Below, one piece after another: positions 21,696 through 29,378 of a stretch of DNA of 32,257 nt. A program made the position numbers and the translations under genes. The first letter of the stretch is position 1. Each line of letters begins with the position of its first letter. The notes beneath the pieces were generated by a model that was given only the letters and a program-made list of their open reading frames with translations, was not told the DNA's origin and did not search any database. Origin of the DNA: a virus; IMG/VR virus record IMGVR_UViG_3300032116_000838, positions 1 to 32,257 of that record. One strand, given 5' to 3'.

Positions 21696-22295
21696 ATGGG
21701 ATACACAAGAGAACAGGTCGAGGCTGCCGTCAAAGCCAAAGGTTATGTTTACTTTGAAGACACAAACAACAAAGGGTTCGATGTAAACATTGTAGGTATA
21801 AGAAATGCTGCTACCGGTCAAAAGGTAACAAATGCGTTTGATGACTTATTAACAATAAGTTATAAAGATGAAACAGGTGCGTGGAAATATCACGAATGGC
21901 CAGCAACCACAGATCCTGGAAAAAAAGGTGTAATGGAATATCACAACGCCGCAGGAGTTGCTAGACTTGTTGAAGGACAATACAGAGGTTCACACGGAAT
22001 CGGTCTTCATCAAGGAAAGTACGAAGCATTAAAACAAGCAAAAAATGTTAAAGTTTATCGTGACCCAAATCGTGATTTAACTTATGACGAAACAAAAATT
22101 GCTGAGGGTGTATTTGGTATTAACATTCACAAAGCTGGCGCTGATTCAACTTATGTAGAAAATTGGAGTGAAGGATGTCAAGTTTTCAAAAGATCCGCAG
22201 ACTTTGAAGCGTTTATGAAAATCTGTAGAAAGGCTAGAGATACTCACGGAAACTCTTTTACTTACACATTGATTGAATCAACAGACATAAAATAA
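21696..22295 (+). CDS. Phage protein with L,D-transpeptidase-like signature
   Basis: 199 residues, no signal peptide. Visible: FDVNIVGIRNAATGQKV (28-44), a FDDLLTISY strand, ATTDPGKKGVMEYHN, GQYRGSHGIGLHQGKYEAL, and near the C-terminus GINIHKAG followed by NWSEGCQVFK. A conserved His followed by S-x-G-C resembles the active-site arrangement of L,D-transpeptidase (YkuD-like) wall enzymes, and related proteins sit near lysis genes in phages. The position, divergent from the endolysin, supports a cell-wall role. The fold assignment is inference; the context makes lysis or wall remodelling most plausible. Confidence 0.6.
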   Translation: MGYTREQVEAAVKAKGYVYFEDTNNKGFDVNIVGIRNAATGQKVTNAFDDLLTISYKDETGAWKYHEWPATTDPGKKGVMEYHNAAGVARLVEGQYRGSHGIGLHQGKYEALKQAKNVKVYRDPNRDLTYDETKIAEGVFGINIHKAGADSTYVENWSEGCQVFKRSADFEAFMKICRKARDTHGNSFTYTLIESTDIK

Positions 22296-22320
22296 AAACT
22301 AAAACTTAAGAACCACGTAA

Positions 22321-24228
22321 ATGAAACAATTCAAAAGTCTGTTATTCGGACTTTTATTCTTTTTACCATTCATTGGTAAAGCTCAAGTACCCGCAGCACC
22401 ATCAAACGGATTGTGGGGTATCATTGCAGCCCAATATCAAGTTGGGACAACAGCACAAGGCACAACAAACGCAAAGATTACATTACAAAACACAACCCTT
22501 ACAAAATTTGCAGGGGTACAGTTTAGAGTATTCTACGATAATGTAGCGTTTACAAATGCAACCGTATCTCTTATCGGATCATCAACAAACTTAGACCTTC
22601 AGTTTATCACCAACACAACAAATGGATACATTACCATTACTTTGGTTTATACAGGTCCAAGTGCGACTTACACGATTCCAAATGGTGAGAGATTTCTAAT
22701 TACCTTTACTCACGCACCAGCGGCAACATTTAATAACTTGGCGTCTATCTCCAACTTAACTTGGACGGGACCTCAGTCTTTTACACCATATGCCGCTAAA
22801 CAAGATGGTATGGACACAACATTAAGTGTCCATAACTATGGTGGTGTGTTTACTCCTGTGAACTTTGCTTATCATGGAACGTTCACAAACGTTACAGGTT
22901 CTCCTGCCAAATATCTGAATTTAGCATTACAGAGAAGACCATTTGGTGGAAACACTTGGACACAACATTCTACTTATGTTACTGATATCAACGGGGACTT
23001 CAACATCTCAGTTCCATTAGATACTACATATTGGGATGTGAGACTTGCAATTCAAGGAGACACAATGGGTGTTGGTAATATTATTTCGTCAACAGATGCT
23101 CAGCTAATCAATCAGTGGGTTTTAGGTAACGGAACTATGACTGGATTTGATTACTACACGGCAGATGTGAATGGTTCTAATAGTACAACTATATCTGATG
23201 TATGGGGTGTGTTTGGTAGAATCTCAGGAAGATTTAACGTATGGCCTAACAACACAAAAGATGTTAAATTCTTTACTGCATCTGAATATACAACTATTAA
23301 CGGATCGGCAACTAACTACACATCAACAATCGCAGGGGTAACAAACTTTACATTTGATATCTTACCGGGTCAACCTGACTCTGTGGTTTATTATGTGATG
23401 GTTCCTGGTGACGCTAACGGTACAGGTTACAACATGGCTCGTGTTACTCCAATTGAAGTATTGGTTGGACCCATACCAGGTTTAGAGTCACAAATCTATA
23501 ATGTAATTGATACTAAAGTTGAGTATGATTTCCCAACATCAACAATTGAAGTAAATGTTCCTCACATTTCTGTTGAAGCTGGAAACTTGGTTGAATTACC
23601 TGTTAAAGTTTTCACAAACGGAGAAGAGTTATCATCACTTCAGTTTGGATTGAAATATGATACTGACCTATTAGAATTTAAAGGTGTGTATTCTTCATCA
23701 AATGCTATGGAATGGATTACATATGTAAATCCAAACGATGGTCAAGTTGATTGGGGTGGATTTGATCCTACAAATAATGAACAACCATTAGTAGATGGTG
23801 ATGAGGTTGTGACTTTACAATTTATCGCAAAACAACCACAGAACCTATGGGAAGAAAGTCCTCTTTACACTTCTTTGAAATTCGCAGGGACAACTCAGTC
23901 TGAAGATTTAACAATCACACCGACAAATGGAATACTTCAAGTACTAAAGAGTAATATGGGTGTGGTGATTGGAAATACAATCTCTGTAGTTCCTAATCCT
24001 GTAGTTGATGAAGTTACCATTTCATTTGAAGTTAAAGAAACAACAAACGCAAACCTATCAATTTCGGATGTTGTTGGAAGAAAGTTAATTACAATCTTGG
24101 ATGGTCAATTACCAAACGGAGAGTATAACTATGTTGAGAACTTAGGTAGTTTAGAAAGAGGACTTTACTTAGTTACATTAACTATGGAAAACGGAGAAAC
24201 TAAAGTTTCAAAAATTGTAAAACAATAA
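22321..24228 (+). CDS. Secreted cohesin/dockerin-like protein with T9SS sorting domain
   Basis: 635 residues. Signal peptide 1-22 (KSLLFGLLFFLPF, cleavage after GKAQ). Residues ~35-160 and ~412-543 are two cohesin-like beta domains (e.g. VEAGNLVELPVKVF, LQFGLKYDTDLLEFKGV). Between them is a dockerin-like part with an EF-hand-like loop (DVNGSNSTTISD, 282-293), GRISGRF (299-305), and PGDANGTG (362-369). Residues ~556-635 form a type A T9SS C-terminal sorting domain (VVPNPVVDEVTI, SDVVGRKL, LERGLYLVTL, KIVKQ end). The family knowledge: such tails send proteins through the Bacteroidota type IX system to the surface. Such a protein is unexpected in a phage; it could reach the surface of infected cells. 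Confidence 0.82.
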   Translation: MKQFKSLLFGLLFFLPFIGKAQVPAAPSNGLWGIIAAQYQVGTTAQGTTNAKITLQNTTLTKFAGVQFRVFYDNVAFTNATVSLIGSSTNLDLQFITNTTNGYITITLVYTGPSATYTIPNGERFLITFTHAPAATFNNLASISNLTWTGPQSFTPYAAKQDGMDTTLSVHNYGGVFTPVNFAYHGTFTNVTGSPAKYLNLALQRRPFGGNTWTQHSTYVTDINGDFNISVPLDTTYWDVRLAIQGDTMGVGNIISSTDAQLINQWVLGNGTMTGFDYYTADVNGSNSTTISDVWGVFGRISGRFNVWPNNTKDVKFFTASEYTTINGSATNYTSTIAGVTNFTFDILPGQPDSVVYYVMVPGDANGTGYNMARVTPIEVLVGPIPGLESQIYNVIDTKVEYDFPTSTIEVNVPHISVEAGNLVELPVKVFTNGEELSSLQFGLKYDTDLLEFKGVYSSSNAMEWITYVNPNDGQVDWGGFDPTNNEQPLVDGDEVVTLQFIAKQPQNLWEESPLYTSLKFAGTTQSEDLTITPTNGILQVLKSNMGVVIGNTISVVPNPVVDEVTISFEVKETTNANLSISDVVGRKLITILDGQLPNGEYNYVENLGSLERGLYLVTLTMENGETKVSKIVKQ

Positions 24229-24250
24229 ACTCAAAATAAACAAAAACAAA

Positions 24251-24583
24251 ATGTCAGAAGAAACACAAGACACAAACGACGGAACGTGGTCAGGATTAAA
24301 AAAGACCATCGTTGGTACATTATCAACAGTAATTGCTGGTGGTGGAACATGGTTAGGTGTTATGTTATATGGTGGAGGTGAGGAAGAACCAAAAGAGGAA
24401 ACAAAAACAGAACAGTCTGGAGGTCAAGCACCAATCACTATTAACGTACAACAAAATCAAGAGAATAAACAAAAAACTGAGAACAATAATGGTGGTGGTG
24501 TAATTCGTGAAAGAATTATCGAAAAACCTGCGGCTCAACAACCAACCCAACCTCAACCTAAAAAAGAGGAAGAGTCTTGGTAA
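24251..24583 (+). CDS. Single-pass membrane protein with disordered Gln/Asn/Pro tail
   Basis: 110 residues: short acidic N-terminus, one membrane helix (about 18-41, IVGTLSTVIAGGGTWLGVML), then a tail rich in Glu, Gln, Asn and Pro (INVQQNQENKQKTENNN, AAQQPTQPQPKKEEE). Such layouts occur among phage holin-like or spanin-like proteins, and the lysis genes are nearby, but no family was recognised. It sits between the T9SS protein and a second membrane protein. Confidence 0.65.
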   Translation: MSEETQDTNDGTWSGLKKTIVGTLSTVIAGGGTWLGVMLYGGGEEEPKEETKTEQSGGQAPITINVQQNQENKQKTENNNGGGVIRERIIEKPAAQQPTQPQPKKEEESW

Positions 24584-24606
24584 TAAACAATAAATAAAAA
24601 AATAAA

Positions 24607-24888
24607 ATGGCACAAAAGAAAACAAAAAAATCATTCTTAGTAAGAATGTTTATGGATCAAAACGACATCAACGAAAAATCAATCGTAGGTTTCGGATCAT
24701 TTTTAATGATGGTAATTTGTTTAGGTGTAGATATCTACACAGGATTTCACGGACAAGAAATGCCAATCAACAAATTTATCTACGATGGTTTTTTATGGAT
24801 CACTTTAGGTTCATTTGGAATTGCTTCAGTTGACAAATATTTGTCAGGTAAAAATCAGAACAACGAAGAAGAAGAAGTAGAAGGGTAA
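24607..24888 (+). CDS. Two-helix membrane protein, holin candidate
   Basis: 93 residues: basic N-terminus (KKTKKSFLVRMFMDQNDINEKS), helix 1 about 26-47 (VGFGSFLMMVICLGVDIYTG), helix 2 about 58-77 (FIYDGFLWITLGSFGIASVD), and a charged tail KYLSGKNQNNEEEE. Size and topology fit a class II holin, and the family of small phage proteins with D-K-Y-L after the last helix looks familiar, but context alone cannot prove lysis. One-base overlap (TAATG) with the CsgG-like gene. Confidence 0.65.
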   Translation: MAQKKTKKSFLVRMFMDQNDINEKSIVGFGSFLMMVICLGVDIYTGFHGQEMPINKFIYDGFLWITLGSFGIASVDKYLSGKNQNNEEEEVEG

Positions 24889-25628
24889 TGAAAAGAATAC
24901 TTTACATATTACCACTTTTATTGATTGGATGTAAAACATTACAAGCCCAGCCCCCTCAAACAGGAGGGGGTATTGGCTCTGTTAAGACAGAACAATATGT
25001 TGCTGATTTTGAAAAGAAACAATCAATAGACTCGGTTGCTGATTACGACGGATCAATCCAAGTTCCAATCCAATTACTAAAGATTGGTATTAATGAAGAA
25101 CTTTACGAATTATATCCTGAGTTAAAAGATAAAAGAGTAGGTCTTGGTGTAACAAATATTGTAATTGAATATTTGGAATACACTAACAGATTTATTTTCA
25201 CCGAAGAAAAGGAAGAGATCAAACAAAGAATGATTGCACAAGATAAAGCATCAGACAAGGGAGTATCTTCAAATAAAATCGAAGTGAAAGGTAATGTTGT
25301 ATTGGCTAAGTACTTTGTTTATATTGAGGTATATGATTTCTCAGTATCAGAAGACGAAGTTGTAAAAGTTAATGGACAACAAACCGTAAATCAAACTACA
25401 AGATTAGGTCTTCAGATCAAATTTGTAGATGCTGAAACAAGTCAAGTGATTGTAGGATCAGGACTTGGAGAAGCAGTAACAATTAAAACAACATCAATCT
25501 TGGGTGATATCTCAGATGATGTTAAATTCAACCAATCAACTGTAGGTATATCTACAAAAAAAGCTTTAGAGACAGCTTCATCAAGAGTTGTAACTAGACT
25601 TATATCAAAAGGTGTATTTCCAAAGTGA
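24888..25628 (+). CDS. CsgG-like outer-membrane lipoprotein
   Basis: 246 residues. Lipoprotein signal MKRILYILPLLLIGC with lipidated Cys15. The body resembles CsgG, the nonameric curli secretion pore: GLGVTNIVIEYLEYTNRFIF (84-103), a charged helix with RMIAQDKAS, KYFVYIEVYDFSV, a strand pair TTRLGLQIKFVDAETSQVIV, then FNQSTVGISTKKALETASSR near the end. CsgG-type proteins secrete amyloid subunits or act in envelope transport; here no CsgA, CsgB, CsgE or CsgF is evident. Coupled by ATGA to the beta-barrel gene, so the two products likely act together. Confidence 0.8.
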   Translation: MKRILYILPLLLIGCKTLQAQPPQTGGGIGSVKTEQYVADFEKKQSIDSVADYDGSIQVPIQLLKIGINEELYELYPELKDKRVGLGVTNIVIEYLEYTNRFIFTEEKEEIKQRMIAQDKASDKGVSSNKIEVKGNVVLAKYFVYIEVYDFSVSEDEVVKVNGQQTVNQTTRLGLQIKFVDAETSQVIVGSGLGEAVTIKTTSILGDISDDVKFNQSTVGISTKKALETASSRVVTRLISKGVFPK

Positions 25629-27295
25629 GAATAAACATTTGTATATCTTTGTTGTTCGTCTTGTTTAGTTTCTTCAATCTAAACGCACAGACCTACAACT
25701 ATTCTTACACCGATCCTTGTACTGGAAATGTAAAAAATATCATAGTCCCCATCAATGGCTCAGTCACGGTGGGGTATTATGGTTTTGTCGAGAACTTCAC
25801 TCAACAACAATTTGTCGATGGAACTTTTGAAACTTGGGTCAACCAAGTTTTTTCACAATATGACGGATCTCCTTGTTCAGAAATAATTGGACTTGGTGGT
25901 CAAATAAACATGGCTCAAGATGTCGCATTAAACACGATAGGTATTATCAACTCATTATCATCTTTAATGGACATATCAAACGGAGCCACAGATTTTCTTA
26001 GCGGTAGTTTAACCGCAGCATCTAATTCTTCTAACACTAACGGAAACAAAGGTAACAAGAAGAATGGGAATAGTTCCCAAAATGGAAGTGGAAATAATAA
26101 TACAACAACAAATACTAATAACACCACGACCAATAACAATCAAATACAAAATAATGGAACAAGTAACACTAATGAAGGAAGTACAACCACTTCTGGAACA
26201 AATGAAACAAGTTCAAACAACGGAGGAAATGGAACCACTAATCAAAATGGTGGAACTCAAAATCCAACATCAGCAGGAGGAACTACAACTGAGGGTGGAT
26301 CAAATGAGAATGGAAATTCACAGGCTATCGAGCCTATAAACAATCAAAACACTAATACAAATGAAAACAATAGCAATACTTCTGTCGGTGGCAATACTGG
26401 GGAGTCTAGTGGGAATGGGACTAGTGGGAATGGTGAAGGAAATAATCAAACAAACCAAGAAGTAACAAATAATGGTTCTTCAACTAACCCTAACGGTAAT
26501 GGTTTTAATAACGGTGGGAACTCTGGTATGGGGAATAATAGTGGAAACCCACCCAATGGGGAGGAAACTACAACCCAAACAGAGGAACAAGGAGGACAAA
26601 CAAACATTACCCAAGGGGCAACCAAAACAGTAAATCAGAATAGGGAAGGTGGAAAACCCACAGTCATTGCATCAAGCGACTTTGTGGGTTTTAACTTTCA
26701 AAACTCTGAAGTTAGAACAGGATTAAAATTAACAGGGGGATATCATAACATGCGTTGGGACGGTGAAACTGCTCGTGGTGGTTTAGTTGATTATGTATCG
26801 GCACAGAGAGGACCAAACATGACAGGATATCACGCATGGATCAACAAAAGGAGTGTGGGACTTTTATCAGGAACTTTATCTTTAGGATTTGAAGGTAGGG
26901 GATCTGTTTATGGTACTTTGGCGGGAGGACAAATGTTCATGTTCCCAAAGGTGCCGAGTCTTAAAGCGGTTTATATGGGAACAATATCATACGGACAGGT
27001 CTATAAAACACCATTTATCGGATCAGCACTTATTGCTGGTGGAATGTACGACTTAAAGTTTGGTAAAAGAATAGATATAAAGTTAATGACTTTATTTGTC
27101 TATTCACCATATGTAAGTTACTATAACGATTTAGTATTGAAATCACCTTATGTTATTCTACCAAGTTTAGGAACTAACATAAGTATAACGAAAAGATTTA
27201 AATTCAATATAAATGCAGGAGGGGCGTGGGCAATCAAGGTAAACACTTTAAATTATACAATAACATGTGGAACAAGATTATTAGTTGGACAATAG
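25625..27295 (+). CDS. Secreted protein with Asn/Gly linker and C-terminal outer-membrane barrel
   Basis: 556 residues. Signal peptide 1-22 (ISLLFVLFSFFNLNAQ). Residues 23-130: a small domain (YNYSYTDPCTGNVKNII, ITVGYYG-like strands). Residues ~133-345: very low complexity, dominated by Asn, Gly, Thr and Ser, likely disordered. Residues ~350-556: alternating amphipathic strands (TGLKLTGGYHNMRW, LLSGTLSLGFEGRGSVYGTL, SLGTNISITKRFKFNIN, YTITCGTRLLVGQ) as in an outer-membrane barrel. The long linker could span from periplasm or surface to a partner. No named family. Overlaps CsgG by ATGA and the next gene by 31 bases. Confidence 0.72.
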   Translation: MRINICISLLFVLFSFFNLNAQTYNYSYTDPCTGNVKNIIVPINGSVTVGYYGFVENFTQQQFVDGTFETWVNQVFSQYDGSPCSEIIGLGGQINMAQDVALNTIGIINSLSSLMDISNGATDFLSGSLTAASNSSNTNGNKGNKKNGNSSQNGSGNNNTTTNTNNTTTNNNQIQNNGTSNTNEGSTTTSGTNETSSNNGGNGTTNQNGGTQNPTSAGGTTTEGGSNENGNSQAIEPINNQNTNTNENNSNTSVGGNTGESSGNGTSGNGEGNNQTNQEVTNNGSSTNPNGNGFNNGGNSGMGNNSGNPPNGEETTTQTEEQGGQTNITQGATKTVNQNREGGKPTVIASSDFVGFNFQNSEVRTGLKLTGGYHNMRWDGETARGGLVDYVSAQRGPNMTGYHAWINKRSVGLLSGTLSLGFEGRGSVYGTLAGGQMFMFPKVPSLKAVYMGTISYGQVYKTPFIGSALIAGGMYDLKFGKRIDIKLMTLFVYSPYVSYYNDLVLKSPYVILPSLGTNISITKRFKFNINAGGAWAIKVNTLNYTITCGTRLLVGQ

Positions 27296-28437
27296 TCCTT
27301 TTTACTTTCTTTTCTTTAGATGCTCAACCATTTACATATTCGGGTTATGTTTATGGTGCAAATAATCAAGGTATATCAAATGTAGCGGTAAACCTTTATG
27401 GTAGAAGGGTTGACCCTTATGAAGTAACATTTCCCACTTACAGTACTGCTGCTGCTTACAATGCAGGAACCGTGATTCCTTCATCAGACGATGTAACTCA
27501 TGGACCATTCAACATTGGATTTACTTTTACCTTTTTTGGTAATAACTATACCCAATTTTACGTAGGTTCAAATGGGTGGATTGGATTTAGTGCGAATCAA
27601 ACAACAGGTTATACCGCAGCATACATACCAAATGCAGGATCACCAAGGAATGTTATCATGGCAGATTGGGAAGATTTATTTCCAGGATCTGCAAACATTT
27701 ACTATACTACAATAGGGACAGCACCGAATAGAAAATTAGTGGTGTCCTTTAATTCAGTTCCACATTATGGATGTAGATCAAACCTACACACCTTTCAGTT
27801 TGTTCTTACTGAAACTTCTAACACAATCGACATAAATTACCTATCAAAACCATTGTGTACTGGTAATAACTCAACAGCAGGTCTTGTGAATATTGATAAT
27901 ACAAATGTGGTTCCTGTAGGAGGAAGAAACGCATCTGCTTGGTCTACCTCAAATTCGAGTGTAAGATTCACACCATCACCAGCAGAAACAGTTTTCACGC
28001 TAAAAGGAACTTATCTTACAAACGCATCAGGTTACTATAACATAGTTCCAAATTTAGACGCTCAATCCTTTGTATTCGAAGTAAGGTTGGAAACAATACC
28101 AATTACATCATATACGATTACAGATGCTAGAGCTCCTCTTATGATTTTATTAAATAACACAACAATGAACTCAAAGTTGTGGTATCAAATGGACATTAAC
28201 GGAGATACTAAAATTACTGTTTCAGATTCGTATAATATTTATGGAAGAATTTCAGGAAGATTTACATCTTGGTTCTCACCTAACTATAGAATATTCACAC
28301 CGGCTCAATGGTCGGCGATAAATGTAGGAACCACAGATCTCAGAGTTTTATATCCTGGAGTTCAGTCCATGACTATAACACCTGTGAATGGGGGATCAAC
28401 TAACTTTCATGTTATAAGAACAGGAATAACAAATTAA
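27265..28437 (+). CDS. Secreted beta-rich protein sharing the GRISGRF module
   Basis: 390 residues from MWNKIISWTIVLFTFFSLDA; this start gives a clean signal peptide ending DAQ, whereas the ATG at 27226 does not. An N-terminal adhesin-like strand (SGYVYGANNQGISNVAVNLY) is followed by a beta-sandwich typical of Bacteroidota surface proteins (FNIGFTFTFFGNNYTQFYVG, NGWIGF, MADWEDLFPG, LHTFQFVLTETSNTIDINY). Near 309-352 it has DINGDTKITVSD, YGRISGRF and FTPAQWSAIN, clearly related to the 282-326 region of the T9SS protein at 22321. No T9SS tail is present, so it may be carried out by another route or by its partner. Confidence 0.75.
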   Translation: MWNKIISWTIVLFTFFSLDAQPFTYSGYVYGANNQGISNVAVNLYGRRVDPYEVTFPTYSTAAAYNAGTVIPSSDDVTHGPFNIGFTFTFFGNNYTQFYVGSNGWIGFSANQTTGYTAAYIPNAGSPRNVIMADWEDLFPGSANIYYTTIGTAPNRKLVVSFNSVPHYGCRSNLHTFQFVLTETSNTIDINYLSKPLCTGNNSTAGLVNIDNTNVVPVGGRNASAWSTSNSSVRFTPSPAETVFTLKGTYLTNASGYYNIVPNLDAQSFVFEVRLETIPITSYTITDARAPLMILLNNTTMNSKLWYQMDINGDTKITVSDSYNIYGRISGRFTSWFSPNYRIFTPAQWSAINVGTTDLRVLYPGVQSMTITPVNGGSTNFHVIRTGITN

Positions 28438-28441
28438 AATT

Positions 28442-28894
28442 ATGAAAAATATAATCTTACTACTCAGTATGTTACTACTTGGTAACCTCGCAATGGCTCA
28501 ACAATGTGTTTATGTTGATTCAGTTTACAACACAGCTAAATTAAAAGAAATGGGAAACCGAGACATTCGTTTTGGTATTAGACAAATTGTTGAAGACGAA
28601 CTGTCTGAAAAGTTTTGTTTATCTGAAGATGGAAAGGATATTGATGTTGAGGTGTATTACTTTGGATTACCGAAAACGACAATTAGAATTGTTGGTGTTG
28701 AGAAAACAGAATCAGTTACACAGGTTGGTGTAAGATTATATTACGATGGTAAATGTTATGAAGGTATTGGGGAATCTGAAACTGAGATTAAAGCAATCAT
28801 GATTGAAGTAAAAGAGGGTATGTTACCTTTTGAAAAGATGACAGTATCATCAGCACTAAAAAAGGCTATTCACGAAGCCGTTATCAAAATATGA
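28442..28894 (+). CDS. Periplasmic protein with signal peptide, 150 aa
   Basis: Signal peptide MKNIILLLSMLLLGNLAMA, cleavage before QQCVY. The mature part alternates helices and strands (FGIRQIVEDELSEKF, DIDVEVYYFG, TQVGVRLYYDGKCYEG, SALKKAIHEAVIKI). The strand order and final helix recall the CsgG/TolB-N-like periplasmic fold, but this is weak. Start context AAAATT-ATG; ATGA overlap with the metallopeptidase gene. Confidence 0.68.
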   Translation: MKNIILLLSMLLLGNLAMAQQCVYVDSVYNTAKLKEMGNRDIRFGIRQIVEDELSEKFCLSEDGKDIDVEVYYFGLPKTTIRIVGVEKTESVTQVGVRLYYDGKCYEGIGESETEIKAIMIEVKEGMLPFEKMTVSSALKKAIHEAVIKI

Positions 28895-29343
28895 AAATAT
28901 GGCAACTTTTGATATTGTTAATGTTTTGGTCATCATCTTTCTCGCAAATCCGTATTGCAGATGTTGGAGATGGTTGGAAAAATAAAGTAGAACAAGCTTT
29001 AGACACCATAAAGAAATATGATGTTCAGAAGTATTATCTAATTATGGAGAACTGCTCTAATGTTGCGTATTGGAACGGAGGATTCTCAACGACAGAAGGA
29101 GATAGTACAATCACCATCCCAACAAGAGAAATGAAAGACGGAAATATCTATAACATTTCTGCGATACTTGTTCATGAATCCCTACATTTATTCTTTAAAA
29201 GAACAAACTTCAACCTAAAACCTAATCTTGAAGAAGTTGTATGTTATCAACACGAGTTGGAGTTTTTAGAAAAAATACCTTGTGTTGATTATTGGTTAAT
29301 AGAAAATGCTAAAAACAAAATCAAATTTTATTCAAAACCATAG
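28891..29343 (+). CDS. Secreted HExxH metallopeptidase-like protein
   Basis: 150 residues with a signal peptide (KIWQLLILLMFWSSSFSQ, about 1-19) and a zinc-binding HESLH motif (His95, Glu96, His99) in AILVHESLHLFFK; a downstream Glu in LEEVVCYQHELEF (114/115) could be the third ligand, as in gluzincins. Small and without a visible propeptide. A zinc endopeptidase in the periplasm or outside the cell is likely; the substrate could be a neighbour's product or host surface protein (inference). Last gene of the surface cluster; a short hairpin and a promoter follow. Confidence 0.72.
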   Translation: MKIWQLLILLMFWSSSFSQIRIADVGDGWKNKVEQALDTIKKYDVQKYYLIMENCSNVAYWNGGFSTTEGDSTITIPTREMKDGNIYNISAILVHESLHLFFKRTNFNLKPNLEEVVCYQHELEFLEKIPCVDYWLIENAKNKIKFYSKP

Positions 29344-29374
29344 TTGATTTAACAACACAAATCATTTATTTTTC
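29344..29374 (+). promoter_or_regulatory. Bacteroidota-type promoter variant, leaderless start
   Basis: TTG (29344-29346), 20 bases, TATTTTTC (29367-29374; consensus TAnnTTTG with the last base changed), then GGGT and the ATG at 29379. A six-base inverted repeat TGATTT/AAATCA (29345-29350, 29359-29364) overlaps it and may be a weak terminator of the upstream unit. Confidence 0.45.
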
Positions 29375-29378
29375 GGGT

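Noticed and set aside
24365-24634. Minus-strand 89-codon ORF opposite the 24251 gene
   Set aside because: Low-complexity Phe/Leu-rich translation arising from the complement of Glu/Lys/Gln codons; no independent support.
25644-25651. TATCTTTG promoter-like sequence near the start of the 25625 gene
   Set aside because: It lies within the signal-peptide codons, with no ATG four bases downstream and no well-spaced TTG, so it is probably chance.
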